Origin: Venturia oleaginea
Taxonomy: Eukaryota; Ascomycota; Dothideomycetes; Venturiales; Venturiaceae
Assembly (NCBI GenBank): GCA_013176395.1
Contig: JABMLP010000015.1
Coordinates: forward strand, 620,001 to 684,000
Length of the DNA stretch: 64,000 bases
Direction: 5' to 3'
Shown: positions 54,489-64,000 of the stretch, in pieces
Numbering within the stretch: the stretch's first letter is position 1
Layout of the letters: each line of letters begins with the position of its first letter
The notes under the pieces: generated by a model
What the model was told of the DNA's origin: nothing
The model's database searches: none
Seen by the model: only the letters and a program-made list of their open reading frames with translations
Translations under genes and position numbers: made by a program

Positions 54489-55700
54489 TCAATTTCCCCT
54501 CGCTTTCTTACCCGGTACACGCAAAGAAACGACAGCATTAAGCTTGGGTCTATCTCTACCCTCTAGCTCATCCTTAGCCTTTCTCTTCGCATTGTCCGTT
54601 TTCAACTGTTTATCGGCTTCAATCCCTTTTAGCCTTTCGAATGTCAATCTAACGCGTTCAATGTCCGTCCCATTTTTCTCATGTCTTTTTATTTCCGACT
54701 TCTGATCCACTATCACCCCGTTGAGGTCCTCAATTCTTTTATTAAGCGCTTGCTCTGCCGTCTTAGCAGTGTCGCGGACTTGTTTGATTTCGTCTCGATG
54801 GGATTCGTTGGAATTAGCTTGGGAATTTCTCAGGGAGGTGATCAACGCCGTTTGTATGTCGATACTACCTTGAGCCGTCCCCAGAGCCGTTTGGGTCTTC
54901 TCGTGCTGGGCTCTGAGTTCGTCGCGAGCCCTCAGAATTTCCTTCCGTTGCTCTTCGCTGGCGGTCCTCGCAATCTGCTCAGCACTTACGTTCTGCTCCA
55001 GTATCTTCTTGTGGGCCGAGAGACATGAAATCTGGCGTTCTATTCTCTCTTCTTTTTCCGAAAATACATCCTTTTCACCCTGCAGTATCTCTCTCTTTCC
55101 GATTTCCGTAGCTAGCTTGGCTGCGAATTCAATCAATCGCGTCTCGAGCTTGTTTCCCCGCGTCCGCATTTCCTGCTCTCTCTCCTCAGCATCTTTCTTC
55201 CCCGCTCGCGCTCCATCCCGGGATTTTTGCAAGTCGTCTATCGCTTGCTTTAGTCTAATGATTTCGGCCGACAACTCTTTATTCTCCCAATAAAACTGAT
55301 CCCGCTCGATAGCGGCCTTTCCATACATCTTCTCGACTTCTTGTTTCCCAGCCACAGCTTCGTCCTTCTCCCTCGATTCTTTGACAAAGCTCGTGAGCAG
55401 ACCCAAGGCAAAAGTTTTAAGGCGTGCATTGTCGCTCCGATAAGTTTCCTGAATAGAACTAAACCAGGTATTTTTATTGCGTAACGCCTCCATTTCCCTC
55501 GTTTGTGCTTTATTGGTGGATGTAGATCGTATACAACTAGTGCGAAGATTTTCGATCTCGTTGTCTTTTGCTTCACTTTCGTCCCGCGCGTCCGTTAGCT
55601 TCTTCCTCAGCGATCTGATTTCGGCTTGCATGGAGTGGAGGACGGGGTCTTCTATGGCGATGAGATCGACTTGGGAGGCGAGGAGAGTGGTAGTCGACAT
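54489..55700 (-). CDS. Coiled-coil protein, 403 aa
   Basis: Single intact frame from ATG 55700. It is almost wholly predicted coiled coil, with heptad-like runs rich in Glu, Lys, Arg and Ala (MQAEIRSLRKKLTDARDESE, KQAIDDLQKSRDGARAGKKD). It ends in a short basic tail (SLRVPGKKARGN). There is no membrane segment or signal peptide. Two loci with the same build (variable N-terminus, long coiled coil, basic C-terminus) are broken, at 22338-23945 and 57228-58748, so this may be the surviving member of a local family. The function is unknown; such proteins are often structural or chromatin-associated. Confidence 0.65.
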   Translation of the reverse strand: MSTTTLLASQVDLIAIEDPVLHSMQAEIRSLRKKLTDARDESEAKDNEIENLRTSCIRSTSTNKAQTREMEALRNKNTWFSSIQETYRSDNARLKTFALGLLTSFVKESREKDEAVAGKQEVEKMYGKAAIERDQFYWENKELSAEIIRLKQAIDDLQKSRDGARAGKKDAEEREQEMRTRGNKLETRLIEFAAKLATEIGKREILQGEKDVFSEKEERIERQISCLSAHKKILEQNVSAEQIARTASEEQRKEILRARDELRAQHEKTQTALGTAQGSIDIQTALITSLRNSQANSNESHRDEIKQVRDTAKTAEQALNKRIEDLNGVIVDQKSEIKRHEKNGTDIERVRLTFERLKGIEADKQLKTDNAKRKAKDELEGRDRPKLNAVVSLRVPGKKARGN

Positions 55701-57227
55701 GATCCTGACTGGGACTAGATAAGAGTGTTGCGTTTTTATTGATGTATTGTTGTTGGTGTTGCATGGTTATCGTTGAGTCGTTGTTACGTTTCTATTGCGT
55801 CGCTGTGTTTTCATCTCATATACTATAATATAACTTATACAGAAAAACAATAAAATCAACAAACAAAAATGATACCAAGTGTTCTTTCAGACCTTGCCCA
55901 GAGTCTTTTCAAAGAAAGGCGGTGTGTAAACGTAGTAGCCGTCGCGCGTTTGATGTCTAGTAATTACCCTTTGTGCAGCACTACCCGCACATACTTAGAG
56001 TAGGCATCCGTCGGAAGGCGTTTATTGGACGGGACGTGTTACGAACCGATTACTGAGAAGCAGCTAAAGCAGATGGGCACCACAATTTTGCTGTCAGCCA
56101 TGAACTCACCTACAATCTGAAATTTTAGTGTTGCTCCTACTTCCAGTAAAATCAGAGGATTTGTCTGAGACCTTCCAGCCGCATAATCAATCCATATTCG
56201 AGACTCGTTTGTAAAGGCGCTTTTCAAGTCGATATGTATCGACGGTAGCAAAATTCCTGGCGTCTTCAGAATTGTCCTAAACCTATCGTTATCGAAATTC
56301 AATGACCGTCTATATTGGTGGAATTCGAAGACCAATTCTCAAAGTATGATCAATCCCGCACTCTCCATCTAAATCCAAGTATTAGTATCTTACCAAACCT
56401 TGACAAATAACAACAACCAACCCATCAGCAGCAAGGCCATCAACACCCCAAAAATAAAATCACCCTATAAAAGCACCCTATAACCAATTCCTACTTCCCA
56501 CAAAAAGACGCGAAGCACCAACACCATTCCAAGATGCCATATCGACGCAACCCTTACTCCGTGTCCTCTACAACCCCATCATATTCTCGTGGCAGCAGTT
56601 AACAACTATAGTCACGGAAAGAGTAACATATCGACCTCATCTAACAGACAGTAGACCAAGCCTCATGCTACAACCAGCCCCAGCCCTACAAAAGGAGCGG
56701 GGCAGGCTAGAGTGTAGACTAGATACTATATATCATTGAATCAAAGACAGGAACAATAATGATGATGATAAAATTGATGGAAGTTCGATACACAGAGAAT
56801 ATACTGAGAGACGGGGGAAGAGAAAGGAGGAGACTCGCGAACCGAACGACAGGGGTAGAACTACTAGCCGCAAGCGCGCCCAGTTTATTCCACTACAGTG
56901 GATCAAAACAAGCGTAGAACGTGACAGGAGATTTTATAATTTAAGTCATCGTAGTCCATCAGTCCAAGATCAACGATGATAGGTTTCTGGAAATCATGCC
57001 CAAGCAGATTTGTCAGAAAACTATTCATATATCGACGTCCAATTTCAGATTATCAATTATATTCAACTATGACACCCATGAAAGGAGGAGATGGATTGAA
57101 TTAAGCCTGGGGGAAGGGATGTAATCGATTGGAATATATGACCTCTATGGTCTTAATCTCCATCCACATTGACACACCTTGACACTAAGGTGAAATACAT
57201 CAAAAAAGAACGAAGCAAATCCTCCAG
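55701..57227. other. No gene supported
   Basis: A minus-strand frame at 56039-56335 (about 98 codons, TTG start) reads somewhat protein-like (SIHIDLKSAFTNESRIWIDY) but has no support. The remainder is intergenic. Confidence 0.4.
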
Positions 57228-58748
57228 TCACAACACCTTACAATTGACCCTCATGCGAAAAGAATCGACCCAAAATCCACCCTCAAGTAGCCTGCGCCGA
57301 TTCTTCGGAATTCTCAGACCCAATAGACGATTCACCCTCACTCCTCTGCTGCGCCTGAGTCCTCCTCTTGATCGGTGCTTTCCTTGTCGACCTCGGATGA
57401 TATTGCAATCGCCCATCAGTTCTGGACTAATAGGGCGCAACGTCACTCCATCCTTTGCTTTCTTCCTCGAATCAACCTTTGCCAACTCGGTCCCAGATCG
57501 TTTCCGGCTCGGCGAGGACGTTAACTGTTCGAGTTTTGTCTTTGTATTGCCATTTGTTTTCTCCATCGTTGCCTCGTAGAACATGGCCTTTCCCTGAAAC
57601 TCCTTAGACTCATTTTCAAGACGAGAAACGGTTGTTTTCGAAGATTTTGAACAATGCGTTTAATTGGTCTTTCAGTTCCGATCCCTGGAAGCTGGCGTCG
57701 TTGAGTTCCGAATCCTTGTCGACAATTTGTTGCTTTGCACTTTCAAGCTGATGCTTTGCAGTTCCCAGCTGTTGCTTTGCAGTTCCCAGCTGTTGCTTTG
57801 CAGTTCCCAGCTGTTGCTTTGCAGTTCCCAGCTGTTGCTTTGCAGTTCCCAGCTGTTGCTTTGCAGTTCCCAGCTGTTGCTTTGCAGTTCCCAGCTGTTG
57901 CTTTGCAGTTCCCAGCTGTTGCTTTGCAGTTCCCAGCTGTTGCTTTGCAGTTCCCAGCTGTTGCTTTGCAGTTCCCAGCTGTTGCTTTGCACAGTCTCAA
58001 GCTGTTGCTTCAGCCTATCTCGTCCTTCCGTCCTTCCTTCTACCTTCGACTTAAGTGCAACACTGGGTGTTCTCTCGGCTGCCAGTTCATTAGCAAGACT
58101 TTTTTTCAGTTCCGAAACCTCCAATTTTTTTTTCGTGCTGTCGAGATCGTTGGTCAATTTGGGGTTCTGGCTTCAGTGTTGGACTGCTTCCAAGTTAAGT
58201 TTTGTGTTGTCCTCAACTGCTTTCTTCTTCTGTGTGCGCGTTTCTTTCAGTTCCCCTTCCTGCTCGTCGAGCGTTGTGTTTGCAGCACTAATGCGATCGT
58301 CTTTCTGCTTCAACAGGCTCATCAAGCTTTCACCTTTGAACTCATCCTTCTCCAATTTACTTCGATACTCGTCACGCTCAGTGGCAATATCGTCACGTTC
58401 GTTTTCCGCATGTTTTATCCTGCCCTCAGCATAATTCAGTTCTTGGGTAAGATTCGAGTAAGTTTCGTTCTTCAGCCGTATGCCAGCCGATTTCGCATCG
58501 AAACCAGCCTTGAAGTTTTGCTTCTCTTTTTTTAGAGCGTGTACAAGTTACTTCATTTGGTCAAGCTCGGTGTCTCGGGTTTCAATTTGTTGTTGTAGAA
58601 TTTTACGGAGACCTGGTTCCGGGGAGGGCGAGAACGCTTCTGCATTGCTGGTCCGCACAAGCGCCATCTCGGTTGATGGATGCGATTGATATTGTTCAAG
58701 CCTGGCTGATGCATTGGAGCGGCGAGAAGGAGAACTTCGGCAATGCAT
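57228..58748 (-). pseudogene. Broken coiled-coil gene with a heptad minisatellite
   Basis: ATG at 58748 (MHCRSSPSRRSNASARLEQY). The frame reads as coiled coil (KILQQQIETRDTELDQMK, then TAA, then ENERDDIATERDEYRSKLEK; a second stop, TGA, after LNLEAVQH). It enters an array of 21-bp units at 57989-57751, where a 2-bp ins/del just before the array shifts the frame. After the array the original frame returns (ESAKQQIVDKDSELNDASF). Another shift leads to the basic C-terminus (SPSRKRSGTELAKVDSRKKA). At least two stops and two frame changes make it a pseudogene. Its build matches the intact gene at 54489-55700. Confidence 0.65.
57751..57989. repeat. 21-bp perfect minisatellite encoding a heptad, 11 copies
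   Basis: GCAGTTCCCAGCTG recurs every 21 bp from 57757 to 57967, eleven times, without a mismatch. On the minus strand one frame reads AKQQLGT repeated, a coiled-coil heptad. The other frames give NSWELQS and KATAGNC. Each unit contains the palindrome CAGCTG. Confidence 0.97.
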
Positions 58749-59480
58749 ATTGAGATACACTTCTTGACCTCGAGCTTTGTGGAATGCTTGACGCGAGAGC
58801 AATGTTTATACCTGTTGTTGGCGGGAGACCAATTCGAAAACAAAAATTATAATCAGGGCGATTGATCCTACTCCATGAGAAATGTTCTCGTGTTCGGGTT
58901 CGTGCATTGGAATGTATCTGACACCCTTTTTACACAAGAAGAAATGAAGACTCCTTGGTTCCGTTTGCAGAGTTGTCCCATTTCCGTTGAATGGCCTGGC
59001 CAAATCTCATTTGTTGAACATATTGAAAACAATCGTGATTTTGTAATCTTCTGGCAACCTGCTTGTCGAAACTGCCAGAAAGGTACCGACATCGTTTTCA
59101 AAATGAAGGTCTTCTCTTCAAATAGATGAGTTCAAAGTCGATGGTTCTGATGTCTTCATGATTTACAGTCCGGTGCTAAGCTAGGCCATCCAGGATTATG
59201 AGTGTTGTCTTGCGCAGCGTGGACGCAAGTACACGGCGGAAGACCGCATGGATGAGATCATGGCCTGCTGAGGGGTTGTTGTGTAGACAGAATTGGAGTG
59301 CAAAGCGGGTGTGTAATCCGAGTCCATGAGTCTTTTGCTCGATGAAGTTTCGATGTTCGCAATTCCACCATTGAACTTCGATGGGTCGAGTGAATGCATT
59401 TTCAACAAAGGCTGAAAAGTCTGGCCGCAAAGATGTTGCTTGCCATTGCTACGGAGGACAAAGAACATCGCAAAGAGACA
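58749..59480. other. No gene supported
   Basis: A plus-strand frame (58875-59129) includes FVIFWQPACRNCQKG, faintly like a thioredoxin CxxC region, but has no further support. Minus-strand frames near 59164-59468 overlap the NBP35 3' flank and look random. Confidence 0.4.
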
Positions 59481-60590
59481 TCAGTCAAGGCCAGTCTTCC
59501 TCACCTCCATGCCGATTGCTTTTCCAACCTTCTCCACTACCTCCACGATCCGCGTAGCAGCAGGACTGTCCGGGAATGTGTCCAAGAAGCTCTCGCCATA
59601 GTCGCAAGCCATTCCAATGCGGGGATCCAGCGGGACTGCACCTAGAAAAGGTACATTCTCATCCTCACACAACTTTCTTGCACCACCTGTGGACGGCCGG
59701 AAGATCTGACTCTCTTTGCCACACTTCGCGTTGGGACAAATGAAGCCAGACATGTTCTCTACAATACCAATGACCCTGATGCCGGCCTTCCTACAAAAGT
59801 CCAGCTCGCGCCGGACGTCCAATAGTGCAACTTCTTGTGGTGTGGTGACGAGAACAGCACCGTCAACCCCTGCTTCCTTCATGAAGGACTGCACGCTCAG
59901 ATGTTCGTCGCTGGTTCCTGGTGGAGTGTCTACGATGAGCAGATCTAATTCTCCCCACTCCACGTCTTTGAGAAACTTCTTTATTAATCCGTTCTTCTTG
60001 GCTCCTCGCCATATGACAGCTGAGTCCTGATCCGGGAGCATGAATTGAATACTCATCACGGCCAGCGTGTCTGATGCCCATACTGGCTCCCACCCTGAAG
60101 CAGTTGTGTGCAGTGTCTGATCTACCGAAGTCTCGCCCAAGAGCATGCGTGGTATACTGGGTCCGCAAAGATCTGTGTCCATGATGCCAACCGTTGGTGG
60201 TGTCTCGTCATCTTCATCGTATTCTTCCACAGCCCCAGTTCCGTTCGCAGCCTTTCTCTTCCTCGGTAGTGATGAAAATGCCTTTGCGAATAATGCACTG
60301 AATGTGCTCTTGCCTACTCCTCCTTTGCCACTCAAGACCATGACCTTATGCTTCACCCCGCTCAATCGCTCAGTAATCTCTGGTATCTCAGGGTCGGGTC
60401 CTTTCGGTGCAGTAGCACATATCTTCTGATTTGGGCAGCCGACACAGGCATCGCCTTTTCCTGCTTCCTCTGATTCGGGACCTGGGCAATGTTCTGGTTC
60501 GGGGGCTTCGAGTTTGGGACGAGCTTTGAGGTTTGAGGAGAGGGCGTTGGAGGGTTCTTGCGTGACTTCGGCTTCCAGTGTGGGGGCCAT
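59481..60590 (-). CDS. NBP35: Cytosolic Fe-S cluster assembly factor NBP35
   Basis: P-loop scaffold of the cytosolic iron-sulfur assembly machinery; it works with Cfd1 to build [4Fe-4S] clusters for cytosolic and nuclear proteins. An intronless 369-aa frame from ATG 60590 carries every hallmark. The N-terminal four-Cys ferredoxin-like motif is CPGP...[12 protein letters not shown] (C-x13-C-x2-C-x5-C). The deviant Walker A is [10 protein letters not shown], followed by [11 protein letters not shown] and [11 protein letters not shown]. The bridging C-terminal pair is CPNAKC. A 20-residue Lys/Asp-rich loop ([10 protein letters not shown]...) sits after Walker A, as in other filamentous fungi. 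Length fits the family (yeast 328 aa). Confidence 0.96.
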   Translation of the reverse strand: MAPTLEAEVTQEPSNALSSNLKARPKLEAPEPEHCPGPESEEAGKGDACVGCPNQKICATAPKGPDPEIPEITERLSGVKHKVMVLSGKGGVGKSTFSALFAKAFSSLPRKRKAANGTGAVEEYDEDDETPPTVGIMDTDLCGPSIPRMLLGETSVDQTLHTTASGWEPVWASDTLAVMSIQFMLPDQDSAVIWRGAKKNGLIKKFLKDVEWGELDLLIVDTPPGTSDEHLSVQSFMKEAGVDGAVLVTTPQEVALLDVRRELDFCRKAGIRVIGIVENMSGFICPNAKCGKESQIFRPSTGGARKLCEDENVPFLGAVPLDPRIGMACDYGESFLDTFPDSPAATRIVEVVEKVGKAIGMEVRKTGLD

Positions 60591-61105
60591 GATTAGGGGA
60601 GAATATGAGCTTGTTTGGGGAGAGTCGCAAGGAAGATATCAGAGAAGTCGAGTAATAATTCTGTATTTCAAATCATGACTGATACCACCTGACTTGTGGA
60701 TGACATCTCCGGCAAGGATGCGATCTCGGTTGATGTCCCTATACCTCCTCGTAAGATCGGGTATACATAGTTCTCACCTAGCGCCGCTTATTTCGTGTGC
60801 GCCAGCAATAATGTCAGAGATGATCTGGCCTCATCCATTGGGAACAACTTCAAAAGAACTATTTTCTTGGAAACGAGAATGAGTGAGTGTTCCATACGCA
60901 TTCTCGCCAACTCCGACGTTCCAGAATCTACCAACTTCAACATATATTTCATACGCCATATATTTGTATTCACGGGTGTTTAACACACCTCTACATACTA
61001 CTAATAATCATTACTATCGAGCATGTCATCCAGACACAACCGTAAACAGTTGAGGAGTATTATTCGCATTCTATAATCTGCTCGGTTCCTCCTCTTCTAT
61101 AACAC
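60591..61105. other. No gene recognised
   Basis: Upstream region of NBP35. Short frames only. Confidence 0.45.
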
Positions 61106-61435
61106 TCAAAACGCAGGCAACTCTCCCGACGAAGAAGTATAAATATTCATCCCTCGAACAAAGACGACCTCAGAATCACAAATTCCTTCGCTGTAATTGA
61201 AATCTTCAGCTTTCTTCGCAGCTTCTCCTACGACTCCTTCGACCACTATTGACGCAGTGCTTCTTTCTTTCGTAAGTTCAGACTTGACGGAAATTGATGG
61301 CAAGTCGTGCTTATTGCTAATCACTAGAAGGTAGCGATTTCCACACCGACCACTTCCTCTTCTAGCAGAACCTTCTACTACTCCTTCGGTACGTCCTCCT
61401 TTTACGAATCCCCTGGACATTTCTTCGCCATCCAT
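61106..61435 (-). CDS. Hypothetical 109-aa protein
   Basis: Intact frame from an ATG (MDGEEMSRGFVKGGR) to TGA. Composition is balanced, with no signal peptide, membrane segment or known motif. It is next to TpA-rich decayed sequence, so it could be a chance frame or a remnant. Confidence 0.25.
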   Translation of the reverse strand: MDGEEMSRGFVKGGRTEGVVEGSARRGSGRCGNRYLLVISNKHDLPSISVKSELTKERSTASIVVEGVVGEAAKKAEDFNYSEGICDSEVVFVRGMNIYTSSSGELPAF

Positions 61436-63023
61436 CGCGGAATTGCTGTCTGTAGATAGGAGTGGGCTATAACTAATACTTATATTAACCTATACGGCCC
61501 AATTTAACAAGTCTTAACTAACTCCCCCCTATACTTAACCTCGACTATTAAATACTAAATATAGCTAATTAATCCGACCACCTAGCTATATAAATATACG
61601 AAGCCCTTAACAGAAAATCTATAGGCCTAACTAAGTAACTATATACTCGAACAATGCGCCCGCCAAATTCCGCGACGCACTCACCGCCGAAATTGAAAAC
61701 CACAGCGACTTCAACAAGAACAAATCTGAAAAAGATCACTGGGACGAACGAAGTCCGCACAATCCAAAACCTAAGCGAAGAAAACGCCATCGACGAAAAC
61801 GAAGACACCGAGGAGGAGGAGGACGACGACGACGACGAAACCATCCAACACCCAAGAAGAAAAAAGGCCCTCCAAAGAAAAAAGGGCTATAACAAGAAGG
61901 AACTGGCTTGGTCATGGCACTACTTCCAGTCTCATACCACGACGGGTTCGAACTGGTATTTCACCGCCAGCATTGCGTCAAGCAGCGGTGGAATCGACCG
62001 AATGCGCGGGTCCCGGATTATGGCGTTCGTCAAGCTATGAAATCGAGTGCGCACTTTGATGCTGGGACGGATTGTGCTGAGGCATTTTATGCTATTGAGG
62101 CGAACTTTCCTCCTAAGCTCAAGGCGATGAAGAAGTAGGCTTCAAGGAACGTTGATGGTGGAGGGAGGCTTGATAAATAGATATAGGCGTCTTTATGGTA
62201 ATTATCGGGCTTTAATTCTTATTCGGCTATAGGTAATATAATAGGGTCGGGTTGAGTTTCGAGGTCGCGGTCGAGGCCGAGACATACTCCCTTATCCAGT
62301 TATCGCCAGAGACTTCTAACCAACCGTCAATATAGTCCTTTCCTTTCTGTTAAGAAAGGAAAAAACTTTCTTAATAATAAACTTACGAGCAATCAGACCT
62401 CTGCGATACCCATATCTTACGTAAATCTTCCTCGCTCCCACAACTCCAAAAGTAGAAGCACTCACCCCCCTTGTGCCATAAAGAATCATCCCACAAATGT
62501 ATGTACCTAGTAAGTAAGTAACATAAGAACCGGAGCGAGCGTCTTGAATTCAAATCGACAGACTATCTATATCAAAAAGCCTCAGCATACCAACGATTCC
62601 TCCGTCTCAAATCCAATCACGCCGTTTCGATCAAACAGATCAGTCCCTACCAATCATTATTGTTCCCAGAATCCCTCCTCGTCAATTCACTTCCGCCCCG
62701 ACTCAACTCTCCCCCAATGCAAAAACCTCAAAACGAGATGGATATCGCTACCCTCCCAGGGGAATCATTTCTGCAAATCTCCAGAATTCAGCGATATCGA
62801 TCAAGATCTCAAGAGCGCTAAATCACCAGGATCTTCAAGACGTCAATCTCAACTTTGACATGTCACACTGAATGAACTGTATCATAATCTCGATTTCATT
62901 TCGAATCATGTTTCTCATATTCTACATACCGACTGTCCATCCAGACATGCCAAATGTAATCTATCCCCACCATCAATCACTCAATCTTAGCATTGTCGCC
63001 ATAGGATGACTCGCATCAAATAT
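61436..63023. other. Decayed sequence, no gene supported
   Basis: 61460-61640 is very TpA-rich, as after repeat-induced point mutation, and so is 62150-62260. A plus-strand pair of frames (61654-62040 and 61908-62138) has an acidic run (EDTEEEEDDDDDE) and then a shifted segment ending AEAFYAIEANFPPKLKAMKK. This may be a frameshifted gene remnant, but it is not identifiable. Confidence 0.35.
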
Positions 63024-64000
63024 CTACTTGAGCTTGACCATAACGTATGGGACCTCTACATCCTCCTGAGTGGTGTCCTCTGCCGTGACCTCAAGGATGA
63101 TAGTAGCCTGGTGCTCCGGAATCGGCTTCTTTGAAATTGTCGCGACGAGTTGGTCGAGCCTACAGATAACGCGTTAGCACTTTTACCAATCATTGATACA
63201 AAGCGGACGCAGTCATTTCTGCATCCGCTTTACAATCTTCCAAGTGTATACCGATACTGACAAATTCATGGCAACTGCCTTCTTCGAAATTCCAGGATTT
63301 ATCGATACCGATATTGCGTTGAAGAAGCGCAAAACGGAAACGACTGTTGAGTGGAAGAGGACTTACTTGAGCGGCAAACGATCCTTAGTTTTACTGGCAG
63401 GGTAGAAGCTGGCATATAGCAAGCTCACACCACTCGAGATCATGTTGATATCAAGTCCCTGTGCCTTGAAATGGTCCAGCATCTCTTGCAGGGTAGTGTT
63501 CTCCACCTCAAAGCGATCCCAGATCTTGTCAATCTCGACTTCCTTGCCTCCGGTTCCAATATACTTGCCCTTGGGCGAAGCAATCGGCTCGCTGAAGCCA
63601 AAGAACGGAAGCGCAAGATTTACGAAACCGTTCTTGTACTGCTCGATATCGGTCTTACCATCGACGACCTTGTAAAGCTCTAGATTGACGAGACCGGTCA
63701 CAAGGGCAGTAGTGGTGGCGATAGCTGGGATAATCTTTCCAGCAATGAATTTCGTCTTGTGACGGTCTGCCGTGGCGATTGTGTAGTTCTCGGCACGCAG
63801 ATTCGACGCGGCAGTGATGAAGTCGATGTGGTGATTGGTGTCATCGTCTTTCTCAAATTCAACTGGCGCAAGTTTGAAGCCAGAGAGCGCTTTTGGCTCT
63901 GGAAGTGAAGATGCAATCTGCTGCAGCTCATCGCCTGAGATAGGAGCTGCGTTTGCATTAGGATCAGGCTCTTTCTCATCGGCTTGAATCTTGACAGCCG
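63024..64000 (-). CDS. UBA1: Ubiquitin-activating enzyme E1, C-terminal part (runs off the window)
   Basis: E1 enzyme that adenylates ubiquitin and passes it to E2 enzymes, in cytosol and nucleus. Only the last two exons are inside the window (64000-63367, 63159-63024); the gene starts beyond 64000. The visible part covers the end of the active adenylation domain and the ubiquitin-fold domain: [62 protein letters not shown] and the terminal VPYVMVKLK. The last intron (63160-63366) is GT-AG and keeps the frame (LPLK then LDQL). Sequence agrees closely with fungal Uba1. Confidence 0.95.

Noticed and set aside
57664..58535. Two plus-strand open frames of about 260 codons with a repeated LCSSQLL or LQFPAVA unit
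   Set aside because: They are read-throughs of the 21-bp minisatellite on the strand opposite the coiled-coil pseudogene. A repeat whose period is divisible by three keeps any frame open.
58875..59129. Thioredoxin-like frame (FWQPACRNCQ)
   Set aside because: Only a CxxC resemblance; the rest of the fold and any start context are missing.

Overview
The window is nuclear DNA of a filamentous ascomycete (Pezizomycotina; Leotiomycetes/Helotiales is my guess). It has short 43-95 nt GT-AG introns with CTAAC-like branch points, the fungal alpha-aminoadipate lysine enzyme Lys1, an NrtA/CrnA-type nitrate transporter and a FAT1-type acyl-CoA synthetase. It also carries small secreted cysteine-rich proteins and a heavy load of fungal transposons. 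All exon structures here were worked out by eye from splice signals and reading-frame continuity.

Layout. 1-4.2 kb: decayed gene fragments. 4.3-6.0 kb: nitrate transporter (-). 7.8-9.85 kb: composite of two internally deleted Fot1/pogo elements. 10.2-12.3 kb: very-long-chain acyl-CoA synthetase (-). 13.0-13.3 kb: tiny Cys-rich gene (-). 13.8-15.2 kb: LYS1 (+). 16.1-17.5 kb: intact secreted SURNod19-like gene (-). 19.6-20.9 kb: stand-alone glycinamide ribonucleotide synthetase (+). 22.3-23.9 kb: broken coiled-coil gene. 25.3-28.2 kb: a repeat called X here and a third deleted Fot1 element. 29.2-30.4 kb: two small secreted-protein loci. 31.8-34.9 kb: ribosomal protein L6 (-) and proteasome receptor RPN13 (+). 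36.0-49.6 kb: a nested transposon complex inside a second SURNod19-like gene. 50.2-51.2 kb: secreted metallo-beta-lactamase-fold hydrolase (+). 51.4-58.7 kb: a Cys-rich gene with a frameshift, an intact coiled-coil gene and a broken one. 59.5-60.6 kb: Fe-S assembly factor NBP35 (-). 63.0-64.0 kb: the 3' end of ubiquitin-activating enzyme UBA1 (-).

The most striking structure is the nest at 36-49.6 kb. A SURNod19-like gene is split by a Ty1/copia element with two identical 208-bp LTRs and a perfect GTTTC target duplication. That element's integrase is split by a 7.5-kb insertion with a perfect 15-bp target duplication. The 7.5-kb insertion contains a DIRS-like retroelement (reverse transcriptase/RNase H plus tyrosine recombinase) and ten ~200-bp tandem repeats built from pieces of its own RNase H gene. 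Removing the insertions restores the reading frame at both levels, so the events look recent. The LTR next to the severed 3' end of the host gene offers an in-frame ATG and a hydrophobic leader.

The housekeeping genes are unrelated in pathway (nitrogen uptake, fatty-acid activation, lysine and purine synthesis, translation, proteasome, Fe-S assembly, ubiquitin). I see no biosynthetic cluster. Genes and transposon-rich stretches alternate.
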